Assembly: GCF_039839785.1 (NCBI RefSeq)
Contig: NZ_JBDOQT010000001.1
Coordinates: 3,100,001 to 3,164,000 of the forward strand
Source: Pelagibius sp. CAU 1746
Lineage (GTDB): Bacteria; Pseudomonadota; Alphaproteobacteria; Kiloniellales; Kiloniellaceae
Direction of reading: 5' to 3'
Length of the DNA stretch: 64,000 nt
The notes beneath the pieces were generated by a model. It saw nothing but the letters and a program-made list of their open reading frames with translations, was not told the DNA's origin and searched no databases. Numbering within the stretch: the first letter of the stretch is position 1; every line of letters starts with the position of its first letter. A program made the position numbers and the translations under genes. Below are positions 18,014-27,376 of this stretch, in pieces.

Positions 18014-20381
18014 GTTCTACCGGTCGTTTATCGAGACCGGCAAGCGACTGGCCCTCGAGCAAGGTCTTGTCTGGGATCTCGTGTGCGATTCTGGTGGCAA
18101 GGTGGTGAAGGATCAACGTTGGAACCTGACAGCGCTTGTCGGCATGGTACCTCCACCAACTGCCTGGTTGTCGGATCTCGGTCCCTACGGCAAAGCCCTA
18201 CCTGTTCTAAATGAGATGCGCGCACGAAAGGATCTGTCGCCCCTACCCCCGGCAGCCATGGCGCCTTCGTGGCGAGAGCTCTTTCAGGCCACGGTGATCA
18301 ACGAGCTTCTCGTCAAGAAGAACAAGCCAAAACATGCTACCGACAATGTGGGCCGCTTCATCCGTGTTCTCGCGGCATGCGTTGGAGTGAAGGATCCATG
18401 GAAAATCACGGGAAGTGACGTTCAACTGGCATATAACGTCGCTCTTGGCATTGGTGCCTCAGGCAAGCTGGCCTCCAACTTCGCTATGGTTATCCGGACG
18501 GTCATTGACGCGCATCACCTGACGGATCAAGGCCCTCTCGCACGCTTCTGTACCCCCTTCCCGACGGAAGAAGCGAAAGCCGCCCAAGTTCGCGTCGACA
18601 GTCTCCGCAAATCCGAGAACAGCCATCGAAGCCTCGACCGGATGCGCAGCGAGCTGCAGGAGCGCAAACGGTCTGGGCGCCTGCCTGGGGAGAAGGCCTT
18701 CTGGGAGCTCGTCAGGATCGTCTTCACCACCGAACCAAAGAGCTTCTCAGATGCAATTCGGTTTGCTCAGATAAAGATCGGCATCGTCACCGGATTCCGT
18801 GTCGGCGAGAATAGCATGATTCCATACGATTGGGAGCGTTGGCGCGAGTACGTGGACATCAATGGCCGGCCTGCCGGCGATCGAGGTGGCATTTCACGTT
18901 CACTCATGATCAGGCATTTCGCGGAGAAGCGCGAAGAAGATGAAAGAGCTGAGGGTGTCGTCCTTTATGAAACGGCCCAGCATGTGCCTGAGATGTATCG
19001 GGACGTTGTGCTAGAAACGCTCAACGGCGTTGCCCACCTGACCAAGCCTTTGCGTGATCGCCTCCATAGGCAGACAGAGACCGGACGATTGCTGCCAGAG
19101 TTTGATGTCGATGATTTGCTGCCGGCCACGGAGATCTTTACGCGGTTTGGTGGAAGCATCCAGTTCACGGACGAGCCCCTGCCCGCAGAGCTCGTAAAAA
19201 AATACCGGTCCACCTACGATACAGCGGTATTGGACGAGATGTGGTCCCACCAGTTAATGCATAGGCAGCGGGGGGCAAAACCAAACGAGAACATTCGTAA
19301 GACCTGGTCAAGGTATGTCAAGGACGGCCTCATCGTTCCGCGGAACGCCTGCGGCGACACTATGTCCGGACGCGGCATGTGGGGTGAGACGTTCTTCCGG
19401 ATCGGTGAGGTCGAAGACATGGTTCGCCAGCACATGCCAACCAAGCTACCAGACGTCGAGCCGTTCACCTTGTCCGATGGAAGGAAGTTCTACCCGTACG
19501 AACTGATGTTCCTGATGCCCATCAGAGCGTTGATTGAGAACCGGAATGATGGCGTTCTTGATGTGATCCGATATTTCACCAACGGTCGCGTCGATCCCGC
19601 GGACCTCCAAAACCACCTCGGTCTGAAGGAAGACAATCTATTCACCCGGTATGGCGAGACCGAAGAGGACATGACGTTCAAGATCGACACCCACATGCTC
19701 CGGCATCTGCAGAATGGAGAGCTCTTCCGACTCGGGGTCGCCGACACCATCATCACAAAGCGCTTCCGGAAAAGCGTAGCCCAGAGCTACGAGTACGACC
19801 ATCGCAGCCTAGCCGAGGACCTCGAGGCCATCGATATCCCTTCGGCGGCCGAAGAGAGGATGGGACCGCGCGCTCAGGAGGCGCTGCGGTTGATCATGGG
19901 CGATAAGGTCCACGGCCCCGTCGTCGACGAGTTTCGACGCATTCAGTGCGAGCTTGGTGACGATGCTGCCTTCGACTACCTGGACGCAGAGGCCGACGGC
20001 CTGCACGTGACGCCCTACGGATTCTGCCTCAACAGCTTCACAGTCGACCCCTGCCCTCGCCACATCGAGTGTTTTAATGGGTGCCGGCATCTGGCCCGAT
20101 CGGATGTCCCTGAAGAGCAACACAATCTCGAGCGAATGCGGGATCGCTTGGTCCGCGTGATCGACAAGATCGAAGCGATGCCACCCGCAGCACGCAATGT
20201 TGGTTGGCAAAACCAGCTGAAACATGCGAGGACGCGCCTGGAAAACATTGAGAAGGCGCTCGCTGCCCGCCCGGGCACCAAGCCTTTCCCTGACGGCCCC
20301 GATCTCTTCCGCTCGATCGAAGATAAGGCCGGCACCACAATCATGGACACCGCCCGGAGACTTCCCCGTGCAGAAGACTGA
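18000..20381 (+). CDS. Tyrosine recombinase 3 of the trio (GinC-like)
   Basis: Third and largest recombinase, about 793 residues. Catalytic elements are Arg in VTGFRVGENS, THMLRHLQNG (His-x-x-Arg variant) and Tyr in AQSYEYDHRS. A cysteine/histidine cluster near the C-terminus (GFCLNS...DPCPRHIECFNGCRHLA) resembles a zinc-binding extension. The ATG at 18000 is chosen because GCGGGACG precedes it; a TTG at 17973 is also in frame. The length far above a typical integrase (about 350-450) indicates an extra N-terminal region. Confidence 0.82.
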   Translation: MKMNEFYRSFIETGKRLALEQGLVWDLVCDSGGKVVKDQRWNLTALVGMVPPPTAWLSDLGPYGKALPVLNEMRARKDLSPLPPAAMAPSWRELFQATVINELLVKKNKPKHATDNVGRFIRVLAACVGVKDPWKITGSDVQLAYNVALGIGASGKLASNFAMVIRTVIDAHHLTDQGPLARFCTPFPTEEAKAAQVRVDSLRKSENSHRSLDRMRSELQERKRSGRLPGEKAFWELVRIVFTTEPKSFSDAIRFAQIKIGIVTGFRVGENSMIPYDWERWREYVDINGRPAGDRGGISRSLMIRHFAEKREEDERAEGVVLYETAQHVPEMYRDVVLETLNGVAHLTKPLRDRLHRQTETGRLLPEFDVDDLLPATEIFTRFGGSIQFTDEPLPAELVKKYRSTYDTAVLDEMWSHQLMHRQRGAKPNENIRKTWSRYVKDGLIVPRNACGDTMSGRGMWGETFFRIGEVEDMVRQHMPTKLPDVEPFTLSDGRKFYPYELMFLMPIRALIENRNDGVLDVIRYFTNGRVDPADLQNHLGLKEDNLFTRYGETEEDMTFKIDTHMLRHLQNGELFRLGVADTIITKRFRKSVAQSYEYDHRSLAEDLEAIDIPSAAEERMGPRAQEALRLIMGDKVHGPVVDEFRRIQCELGDDAAFDYLDAEADGLHVTPYGFCLNSFTVDPCPRHIECFNGCRHLARSDVPEEQHNLERMRDRLVRVIDKIEAMPPAARNVGWQNQLKHARTRLENIEKALAARPGTKPFPDGPDLFRSIEDKAGTTIMDTARRLPRAED

Positions 20382-20859
20382 CCGACCCAGTCCGCTCGAA
20401 CTCCTGGAAGAGGTGCTGGAGGCGATGCTCCTGGACAACGAGACGGTCACGGCCCGCGGGGCCGTGCGACGGATGGACGGAGTCCTAAAGCACGCCTCAG
20501 ACATTACCCGCCGGCCAGAGCGCCGCCAGATGCTCGAGACCTACCAGAAGAAGCAGACCGAGTTGCGATCGGTCATGGAGAAGGCAAACAAACAATCGAA
20601 GACCAACCTCGCCGCTAGGATCACCAAAAAGGAGGCCGAGATCGCAGCCCTGACGGGACAGCGCGACCTTCTGATCGCCTCGCACAAGGCCCTGATTCTC
20701 GCCGTTGGCGAGATGGGTGGCATGAAGGCATGGCAACGGTTCTTCGAATCTTATCGGGATACCATGGACGAGCTGCGGGCGCTCGGCGCGATGCCGTCGG
20801 CGGAGGTTCGCCCAATAGGCTCCGGGAGCGACTCTGGCGGCACCAGGACGAAGCGCTAA
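20368..20859 (+). CDS. Small coiled-coil protein of the recombinase operon (GinD-like)
   Basis: A 163-residue charged, helical protein. A central coiled coil (residues about 50-100: YQKKQTELRSVMEKANKQSK, KKEAEIAALTGQRDLL) lies between two helical ends. GTG at 20368 has GGAG eight bases upstream and overlaps the third recombinase. It occupies the place of ginD, the fourth small gene required for GInt mobility as I recall from the literature. Likely an accessory DNA-binding or architectural factor. Confidence 0.65.
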   Translation: MQKTDRPSPLELLEEVLEAMLLDNETVTARGAVRRMDGVLKHASDITRRPERRQMLETYQKKQTELRSVMEKANKQSKTNLAARITKKEAEIAALTGQRDLLIASHKALILAVGEMGGMKAWQRFFESYRDTMDELRALGAMPSAEVRPIGSGSDSGGTRTKR

Positions 20860-21275
20860 TGGCCAGCGGGACCGGAAAGAGCGGTCGGCAGGTAGCAGAG
20901 GAGCACGTCCAGACGCTGATCGCTGTCCTGGGGCGATACGAGGAGGAAGATCGGCCCCTGCCCCGCTATGGCGCAGAGCTCAACCAGTCGCGCCTCGCCG
21001 CAGAATGCGGCTTTGACCGCAAGGTTTTCAGGAACAATCCTCGATGCGCTGATCTTCTCGACGCTGCCGACAGAAAAGACCGCGAGCGCCATCTCAACCG
21101 CCTCGACCAGGCAGAGCTCCGCCGCGAGGAAAAGTCCAAGATTGACCAGGACCGAGCTGACCTCGAGGCCGAGAACCTCCGCCTCCTGGCCGAAAACGCA
21201 TCCCTGCGCCGGGACTTGGAGCACCTTCGCCGGCTTGAACGCCTGATGGCCCAAACGGGAAAACTACCGTCGTGA
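20859..21275 (+). CDS. Coiled-coil protein, fifth gene of the recombinase operon
   Basis: A 138-residue protein. Residues 40-70 may form a helix-turn-helix (LNQSRLAAECGFDRKVFRNN). The C-terminal half is a long coiled coil (LDQAELRREEKSKIDQDRAD onward to RRLERLM). It starts on the last base of the preceding stop codon (TAATG) and its own stop overlaps the helicase start (GTGA). The layout suggests a DNA-binding accessory factor. Confidence 0.65.
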   Translation: MASGTGKSGRQVAEEHVQTLIAVLGRYEEEDRPLPRYGAELNQSRLAAECGFDRKVFRNNPRCADLLDAADRKDRERHLNRLDQAELRREEKSKIDQDRADLEAENLRLLAENASLRRDLEHLRRLERLMAQTGKLPS

Positions 21276-23536
21276 TCGCGCAAGAAGGCTGCACTCAGCA
21301 GGATGCTTCCGCGGAAGTCTCGGCCGAACTTACTGTGACCTCGTTTCATGCAAGTCCTGTCGGCGGCGGCATCCTGATCGGGCGCGGCGATGCCGGATGT
21401 CTTCGGCGCGCCGTTATCCCGGGTGCGGCCCTCGGCCGGCCGCCCCAACCGGGCGAGCGTTGGCGCGTTACCGGATTTGAAAATGCACACGAGGAGTTCG
21501 GCCCTCAGATCTGTGCACGGCTGGCGCTGCCCCTCCTGCCCTCAGGCAAGGCGCTCATCCGGTATCTGGCAACCGGTCGCCAGTTCGAAGGCATCGGCTG
21601 GGCCACTGCGAGCCGCTTATGGGACATCGTCGGCGAGCGTCTCTACGATGCAATCAAGCGACGCGACCATGCTCTCCTTGCCGAGGTCGTCGGCCCCCAG
21701 CGGGCGGTCGCAATTGTCGATGGCTTCGGCCTCCTCTCTGAGGAGGTCGAGGTCTTCCAGTGGCTTGACCGATATGGAGTCAGCCCTCGGACTGCAGCCG
21801 CCGCCGCGTCCCTTTGGGGTCGAAATGCCATCACCAGGATCCAGGCCGACCCTTATGAACTCTATCTCCTGGAGCCCTGGCGATCTGTCGACACGAGGGC
21901 CCTGAGGCTGGGTATGGGGCTAACTGACAGGCGACGGTTGCTGGCAGCCGTAGAGGAGGCTCTCGCCGGTCGATTCCACTTGGGGCACACCGCCGCGACC
22001 AGGCCACAGGTCGAAGCCCGGCTACGCGCGCTCCTCGGGATGGCTGCCGCGCCATTGGCCACTAGGGCGATAGATCTCGCCATAGAGGTCGGCCGGGTGC
22101 TGAGCCGTCACGACAACCTGCTGCAGAGCAGGGCAGCATGGTTCATGGAACGCGAAATCGAGCGGAGCTTCGCTGTGCGCCTCGCGCGCGACGTCGTCGG
22201 TCCATCCGCTGGAGAATTGGCGGAAGCCATAGGCGAAGTGGAGGCTGCTGAAGGCTACCGCTTGGCGCCCCGCCAGCGGGAGGCCGTCCACATGGCGGTC
22301 TCGTCCCCATTAAGCATCATCTCCGGCGGCGCGGGCACCGGAAAGACCACAACCGTCAAAGCTATCCTGGCCGCCTCTGAGCGGCGGCGTCATGCCATGC
22401 CGCCCCATCAGCGTAAGCGGTTCTCCTATCCGCAGGTCGCTCTCGCCGGCCGCGCTGTGAAACGGATCGCCGAGGCCACAGGCAGGGAGGCGATGACTGT
22501 CGCCCGGTTCCTCCGCGAACTCGAGACCGGCAAGCGGTCCCTCACGCATGGCCTCCTGATCTTCGATGAGTCCTCGATGCTCGACGTGCCGTCGGTCTAT
22601 CGGGTCCTCGCTGCGGTGCCGCAAGAGGTTGACCTTTTGTTTATCGGTGATCCTGGCCAGCTTCCGCCGATCGGGCCCGGTCTGCTGTTCCACCGAATGG
22701 TCGACTCCGGCGTGATCCCCCATGTTGAACTCGACGTCATCCATCGGCAGAGCGCCGCGACGGGCATACCTGCCATTGCTGGTGCTATCCGTGGGGGGCG
22801 CCTACCAGACATTCCGCACTTCGATCCGGACAGACCGACCGCGCCAGGCGTGTACCTGGCGCCGGCGGACACCCCCGCCATCGGCGCGACTACGTTGGCG
22901 GTATTCCGGGCGCTTGCGGGTTCACCACCCCCTCCCCTACGCACTGATGCTCTGCACAGCCAAGACATCCAGGTCTTGTGCCCAACCAAAAGCGGCCCGG
23001 CCGGATCTAAGGTGTTGAACCGTGCGATCGAGCACCATTACATGGCCCATCAGCCCCGAATCCAAGATTGGGGGCTTTCAGTCGGTAGCAAAGTCATCTG
23101 GCTTCGGAATGACTACGGCAAAGGACCACTCAAGGACGCCAACGGACGGCCCATGGTGGATCCGAAGACCGGCGATCCAATCCATGCCGGCTTCATGAAT
23201 GGTGCGCTGGGGATCGTCCGCCGGCCTACAGAGCATGGCGCCTGGCTCGAGTTCGACGATGGCGCTGAAGACGAGGTCCGGGCTCATGATCTGGAGCGGC
23301 TTTTCCTCGGCTGGGCGATCTCGATCCACAAGGCCCAAGGTTCGGCATTCCGTCGTGTTGTCGTGCCGATAACCAAGTCCCGCCTCCTAGATCGGTCCTT
23401 GATTTACACAGCTGTCACACGCGCCATCGAAACCGTCGTGCTGGTTGGCGATGTCGACTTGCTCAGGTCCGCCGTCGAGACCGCGCCAAAGGCAAACGCG
23501 CGCCTCACCACCCTGACCTTCGACCACCCCGACTGA
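21272..23536 (+). CDS. RecD-like (AAA superfamily 1) DNA helicase
   Basis: A 754-residue helicase of the RecD2/TraA type. An N-terminal helix-hairpin-helix-like region (GIGWATASRLWDIVGERL) leads to Walker A at about residue 352 (SGGAGTGKTTTVKAI), Walker B (LLIFDESSMLDV), motif III (FIGDPGQLPPIG), and the C-terminal SH3-like and UvrD-type segments (WAISIHKAQGSAFRRVVVP, YTAVTRAIETVVLVGD). It would unwind DNA 5'-3'. Translational coupling to the recombinases suggests a role in processing the excised or transferred element rather than general repair. Confidence 0.85.
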   Translation: MIAQEGCTQQDASAEVSAELTVTSFHASPVGGGILIGRGDAGCLRRAVIPGAALGRPPQPGERWRVTGFENAHEEFGPQICARLALPLLPSGKALIRYLATGRQFEGIGWATASRLWDIVGERLYDAIKRRDHALLAEVVGPQRAVAIVDGFGLLSEEVEVFQWLDRYGVSPRTAAAAASLWGRNAITRIQADPYELYLLEPWRSVDTRALRLGMGLTDRRRLLAAVEEALAGRFHLGHTAATRPQVEARLRALLGMAAAPLATRAIDLAIEVGRVLSRHDNLLQSRAAWFMEREIERSFAVRLARDVVGPSAGELAEAIGEVEAAEGYRLAPRQREAVHMAVSSPLSIISGGAGTGKTTTVKAILAASERRRHAMPPHQRKRFSYPQVALAGRAVKRIAEATGREAMTVARFLRELETGKRSLTHGLLIFDESSMLDVPSVYRVLAAVPQEVDLLFIGDPGQLPPIGPGLLFHRMVDSGVIPHVELDVIHRQSAATGIPAIAGAIRGGRLPDIPHFDPDRPTAPGVYLAPADTPAIGATTLAVFRALAGSPPPPLRTDALHSQDIQVLCPTKSGPAGSKVLNRAIEHHYMAHQPRIQDWGLSVGSKVIWLRNDYGKGPLKDANGRPMVDPKTGDPIHAGFMNGALGIVRRPTEHGAWLEFDDGAEDEVRAHDLERLFLGWAISIHKAQGSAFRRVVVPITKSRLLDRSLIYTAVTRAIETVVLVGDVDLLRSAVETAPKANARLTTLTFDHPD

Positions 23537-23563
23537 GAACGCTGCGGGGCATTCCATCTTGAT

Positions 23564-23597
23564 GGCAGGGTTGCAGCACACCTGCTGCAACCCTGCC
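23564..23597. repeat. Perfect 15-bp inverted repeat after the helicase gene
   Basis: GGCAGGGTTGCAGCA, loop CACC, then its exact complement, 27 bases after the helicase stop. It lacks a T-run. It may end the recombinase operon transcript, or be a recombination or replication site of the element. Confidence 0.6.
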
Positions 23598-23785
23598 TGT
23601 CCGGCGAGGACCGGGGGTAGCAACGGAAAGCGCGGGCGGGCGGACCTGGGTTGCGATTGCCGCTGGGCCAACGGCCCTGCGGCAGACGCGGCCCCGGTCC
23701 GCTCTAGGCCGCGCTTGCAGGCGCGAGGGGCAGAGCCCCTTAGTCAGATTGCTCCAGACGCCGCATTCGCGGAGAATGCTCGGCT

Positions 23786-24106
23786 TCAGGGTGCTGGGCG
23801 CTTCCGTGCTTGCCGTTTCTTCCCTGACTTCGGCACTGCTTTGTCAACTGCATTGACCAAGTCACAAGGGTCGAATCCAACTTCTCTTGCAACCTGAATA
23901 AGCTCAACCACGTCGAGGCGTCGTTCACCGATCTCGACCTTCGATACATCCCCCTGCCGCCACCCTAACCTCGCGGCCAGACTTTCTTGTGTAATTCCCG
24001 CGTATTGGCGTGCCTCCTTCAGATACTTGCGGACCGCGATATGGCCGGGAGTTCGTAGGGGCTTCTGACGGGATTGTTTGATTTCTTCTGTTTTCTCTTT
24101 CGACAT
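23786..24106 (-). CDS. Xre-family helix-turn-helix repressor
   Basis: A 106-residue DNA-binding protein. The Cro/CI-type HTH covers residues about 27-80 (LKEARQYAGITQESLAARLGWRQGDVSKVEIGERRLDVVEL). A basic tail (KSGKKRQARKRPAP) follows. It is transcribed divergently from the gene at 24227, with inverted repeats between them, as expected of a self-regulating phage- or island-type repressor controlling the cargo operon. Confidence 0.8.
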   Translation of the reverse strand: MSKEKTEEIKQSRQKPLRTPGHIAVRKYLKEARQYAGITQESLAARLGWRQGDVSKVEIGERRLDVVELIQVAREVGFDPCDLVNAVDKAVPKSGKKRQARKRPAP

Positions 24107-24111
24107 GCGAA

Positions 24112-24173
24112 TCGGCTCCAGATGGAGCCGAATCCAGTAAATCGATTTGCGGAATATTCGAAAATCGAATATT
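24112..24173. promoter_or_regulatory. Candidate Xre operators in divergent promoter
   Basis: Two inverted repeats: TCGGCTCCA/TGGAGCCGA (24112-24131, two-base centre) and AATATTCG/CGAATATT (24153-24173, five-base centre). The second overlaps the AT-rich segment likely to hold the promoter. Both are suitably placed for the adjacent Xre protein. Confidence 0.45.
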
Positions 24174-24226
24174 TTGGAGTCGCCACCCCCTCAGCGCTCG
24201 CTCGCGGGGCAACGGGAGAATACCCG

Positions 24227-24508
24227 ATGGAAGCAAACGAGGCCGCCTTCCAACGCAGCCGACAATTGACGGACGAACTGAAGGGTGAAGTCCGGACGAT
24301 GGTGGAGTCGTGGCTCGAAACCGGGAGAACCCAGGACGATCCTGTAGCTCTCATCGCCGCGCTCGGGGAAGCCGCCGCTGAAGTCGGCATATCATTCTCG
24401 ACCCGCACCATCACTGTTGGAATCTTTTTGTACCTGGCGGCCTCGGTGAACGAGACCGAGATCATACGGGAACAGGGATCGCAGTCCGCACATCCGACGC
24501 CCCAATAG
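24227..24508 (+). CDS. Hypothetical protein
   Basis: A 93-residue helical protein. The ATG at 24227 has GGGAGA at proper distance. It is acidic at the start and includes one moderately hydrophobic segment (TVGIFLYLAASV). No family recognised. It is the first gene of a short plus-strand run divergent from the Xre repressor. Confidence 0.55.
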   Translation: MEANEAAFQRSRQLTDELKGEVRTMVESWLETGRTQDDPVALIAALGEAAAEVGISFSTRTITVGIFLYLAASVNETEIIREQGSQSAHPTPQ

Positions 24509-24522
24509 AGGTCGTCGTGAAT

Positions 24523-25266
24523 ATGGAAGACATCAGCAGCTGCCCCGATAGCATCCGCGTGCTGGCCCTCGTGATCGAAGTGAGCCAGGCCCAGTCCTGG
24601 GCCGAAGATATCCGGCAGCGTGACGGTGACGGTCGAGAATTCGAACAGGACCAGTTAGACCTGCGCTTGGACAATGTCCGCCGCTTGCTGCTATCGGTAG
24701 GCCCACACTCTTCGAACGAAATCGCGGCCGCATCCCATGCATTTTCCGATGCTCTTGCCGACAACAACGACGTGCCGCCCGAGGGACCTTGGCCAGAGAG
24801 TGACAATCTGAAGCAGGTTATCCGCAGGGAACTGCGTGCGGATTTGCTGCCGGCGCCCCAGGATTGGCGTGACTGGGCACGTCGTGTCGATTTTCTTGCC
24901 GGGCGATCATGGATTGGACGCCACGCCCGGAGCTGTCCGGCAGGATGGCTCCCCCTGCTGGAGCGCGCTGTGTCGCAGGCGGAGCACTGGATGGACCGGG
25001 CCATTCTGGAGAAATACCAGACTTCCCAAATCAAAGAGAAATTTGGCACGTTGCGCTGGTACGTGGCGTCGAACGAAGTGCTGTCGGTTATCGTGGACTA
25101 CGCTGAACTGGCGTCCGAGTTCACCTGCTTGGCGTGTGGCGCCGAAGGGAAGTTGCGTGGGGATCGAACCTGGATTCTGACACTCTGCGATGCCCATGAC
25201 AAACTCGATCGTGAAGGTAACATTCATGCTCTTAGCCGCTTGGCCTATCCAGAGCTTCAGAAGTGA
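24523..25266 (+). CDS. Hypothetical protein with CxxC motif
   Basis: About 247 residues. A variable acidic N-terminal half is followed by a conserved-looking segment (AILEKYQTSQIKEKFGTLRWYV), common in phage and island hypotheticals, and then a likely zinc site (FTCLACGAEG ... LCDAHD). Start is ATG 24523 (GTG 24517 also in frame). It begins 14 bases after the preceding gene, probably co-transcribed. Function unknown. Confidence 0.6.
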   Translation: MEDISSCPDSIRVLALVIEVSQAQSWAEDIRQRDGDGREFEQDQLDLRLDNVRRLLLSVGPHSSNEIAAASHAFSDALADNNDVPPEGPWPESDNLKQVIRRELRADLLPAPQDWRDWARRVDFLAGRSWIGRHARSCPAGWLPLLERAVSQAEHWMDRAILEKYQTSQIKEKFGTLRWYVASNEVLSVIVDYAELASEFTCLACGAEGKLRGDRTWILTLCDAHDKLDREGNIHALSRLAYPELQK

Positions 25267-25434
25267 GTGACACCTCCGCCAGAGACCTGAAGCTCGACGG
25301 GATGTGCGGGTGCTGTCATCGAAAGGTGTGCCGGCTCCACGAGCCAGGACGCTTTGCTTCAGCGGTAACTTCACGACTCCGGTTCCGGATGTGGACCAAA
25401 GTTACGTCATCAGCCGAAGCGGGAATGGAGCGCC

Positions 25435-26202
25435 GTGAATATAGGCATATTGAGTGATCTCCACCTCGAGTTCGCGGATTTTTCGCCGCCGCCAATTGAT
25501 GCGGATGTGATTGTCCTTGCCGGCGATATCTGGCTGCGGGACTTTGGCGTCACCTGGGCGGCTGAAACCTTTCCGCCGGAGAAGACAGTTTACGTTCTCG
25601 GGAACCATGAGCCGTACCGAGAAGATCTTGATGAAACTGTCGCAAGATGTCGCGAGACGGCCAGGAAGCGTGGCGTCCGCTTCCTGGAAGACGACGTGGC
25701 CGTGATAGCCGGAGTCCGCTTCATTGGGGCCACTTTGTGGTCAGACTTCAAGTTGTTGGGACACGGATTCGAGCGCCGCTACGCGATGAACCTCGCCGAT
25801 TGGCATATCAATGACTTTAGGCGGATTACGGTAAGCGATGACATGGGCCGACGCCTGCGATTCAGCACGCGTCACGCAGCCGCACGTCATATAGCCTCTC
25901 GGCGATTCATTGAGGGTGAGCTCAATCGTCGGTTCTCGGGCCCTACTGTGATCGTGTCTCACTTTCTCCCCTCGCCGCTTTCAATCAGCGAGAAGTTCCG
26001 GGGCGACCCGTACAATCCCTATTTCTGCAGCAACCTAACAGCCCTGATCGAGGAGTGGCAGCCTGAGCTTTGGATTCACGGGCACACCCACGAGAGCTGC
26101 GACTATTCAATCGGAAGGACCCGAGTGATCTGCAATCCCAGAGGATACTTGCCCCATGAAGCCAACCCGCGCTTCCGCGCCGATCTGACCGTGCCTCTCT
26201 GA
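25435..26202 (+). CDS. Metallophosphoesterase
   Basis: Calcineurin-like phosphoesterase, 255 residues. All metal-binding motifs are present: ILSDLHLEF, LAGDIW, LGNHEPY, VSHFLPS and HGHTHES. GTG at 25435 is preceded by GGAG. Family members cleave phosphomonoesters or phosphodiesters, including nucleic acids and cyclic nucleotides; the substrate here is not evident. The gene lies in the island cargo after a 168-base gap. Confidence 0.8.
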   Translation: MNIGILSDLHLEFADFSPPPIDADVIVLAGDIWLRDFGVTWAAETFPPEKTVYVLGNHEPYREDLDETVARCRETARKRGVRFLEDDVAVIAGVRFIGATLWSDFKLLGHGFERRYAMNLADWHINDFRRITVSDDMGRRLRFSTRHAAARHIASRRFIEGELNRRFSGPTVIVSHFLPSPLSISEKFRGDPYNPYFCSNLTALIEEWQPELWIHGHTHESCDYSIGRTRVICNPRGYLPHEANPRFRADLTVPL

Positions 26203-26309
26203 GAGGAACGCCGCCCCCCTCGCGGTTCGCTGTCAAGCGCCAGTCTATTGGAGGCTCAGCTCGCTATATCCCGCCGGGAAGACGTCGACAACGCGCTGAG
26301 GAAACTGTA

Positions 26310-26918
26310 GTGACCGAGATAGAAGAGGTGATGAAAGTCCTCGATGAAGAGTTGGCTGCACTTGATCTGCACACGAACGCAGAGGCGTTTGTATGGCTTG
26401 TGCTCGAGGAAGTGGCCAGTCAGCGCAAACTCCAGACACCGAAGGTGACCCACCCGCTGAGTGCAGCTGAGAAAGCGGCCTACTTGGCAGGCGGATTCGA
26501 TCTTTCTGAGCGTGAGTATCACGGCAGAGGGCCGCTTGAGCGCACGATGGCAGAGTACGTCGCGATGATCGCTGAAGCATTGTCAATACGAGAGGCAGCA
26601 CGCCTTCTCGGCGTTCACCGTGGGACCATCCAGAACCGTCTGCATCGCCGATCGCTCTATGGGGTCATCCCTCGAGGTCGATGGCTGCTGCCACGGTTTC
26701 AGTTCCACGGCAAAGAAGCGCTGCCAGGCCTGGAGAAGATCTTGCATACGCTCGACCCTGAAGCCCACCCGCTGTCAGTAGTCCGTTTCTTCACGACGCC
26801 GCAAAGCGACCTGGTTATGGCCGATGCGCCTGCGCCTTTGTCCCCCCGCGACTGGCTGCTGGCGGGCTGCCCCCCAGAGCGAGTTGCCGCATTAGCGCGT
26901 GAACTTGTCCTGATGTGA
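26310..26918 (+). CDS. Helix-turn-helix protein with ParS-like C-terminus
   Basis: A 202-residue protein. The HTH is at residues about 91-115 (LSIREAARLLGVHRGTIQNRLHRRSLYGV), followed by a winged segment (RGRWLLPRFQF). The C-terminal part (LDPEAHPLSVVRFF ... SPRDWLLAGCPPERVAALAREL) resembles the toxin-binding end of Xre/ParS antitoxins. No RES toxin is adjacent, so it may be an orphan regulator. GTG start with GAGGAAA upstream. Confidence 0.6.
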   Translation: MTEIEEVMKVLDEELAALDLHTNAEAFVWLVLEEVASQRKLQTPKVTHPLSAAEKAAYLAGGFDLSEREYHGRGPLERTMAEYVAMIAEALSIREAARLLGVHRGTIQNRLHRRSLYGVIPRGRWLLPRFQFHGKEALPGLEKILHTLDPEAHPLSVVRFFTTPQSDLVMADAPAPLSPRDWLLAGCPPERVAALARELVLM

Positions 26919-27021
26919 TGCACCGCAACTTATGCATGGGCCGGACAACCAGTCGCGAAGGGACTTTGCGCGCAAACACCAAGAAATCTCTGCAAAGCAC
27001 TGCTGATCCGAGACCGCAGCG

Positions 27022-27336
27022 ATGACCGAGCAAAAATCTCTCTTAGAGAAGATACGCAAGGCCCAGGCGGCACTCGAAAGGCTGGAGCGGGGCGAAGGCC
27101 CCACAGAAGAAGATCTTACGAGAGCGCCTCTCCTCGACTACTGGTGCGTCGTTGCCGAAGGACGTTTCGTCCTACTGCAAGGCCTGGTGACTGGCCATCC
27201 GAAACTCGTGGACGGTGACTTCATTCAAACAAGCGCCCTGCTCTGGCTTGCCCCGGATCGCACCTCGGCGCGCACCCTGTCTCGTTTCTACCGTCTCGGC
27301 GTACCCTGGGAAGATCTCCTCAACACACGCCAATAG
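27022..27336 (+). CDS. Hypothetical protein
   Basis: A 104-residue soluble protein. Residues 45-104 (LDYWCVVAEGRFVLLQGLVT ... ALLWLAPDRTSARTLSRFYRLG) look like a small conserved domain common in alphaproteobacterial mobile DNA; I cannot name it. It lies 103 bases after the HTH gene. Confidence 0.55.
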   Translation: MTEQKSLLEKIRKAQAALERLERGEGPTEEDLTRAPLLDYWCVVAEGRFVLLQGLVTGHPKLVDGDFIQTSALLWLAPDRTSARTLSRFYRLGVPWEDLLNTRQ

Positions 27337-27376
27337 TCTCCGGCAGGGCGAATCGATGCCCACAGGAGATAACGAC

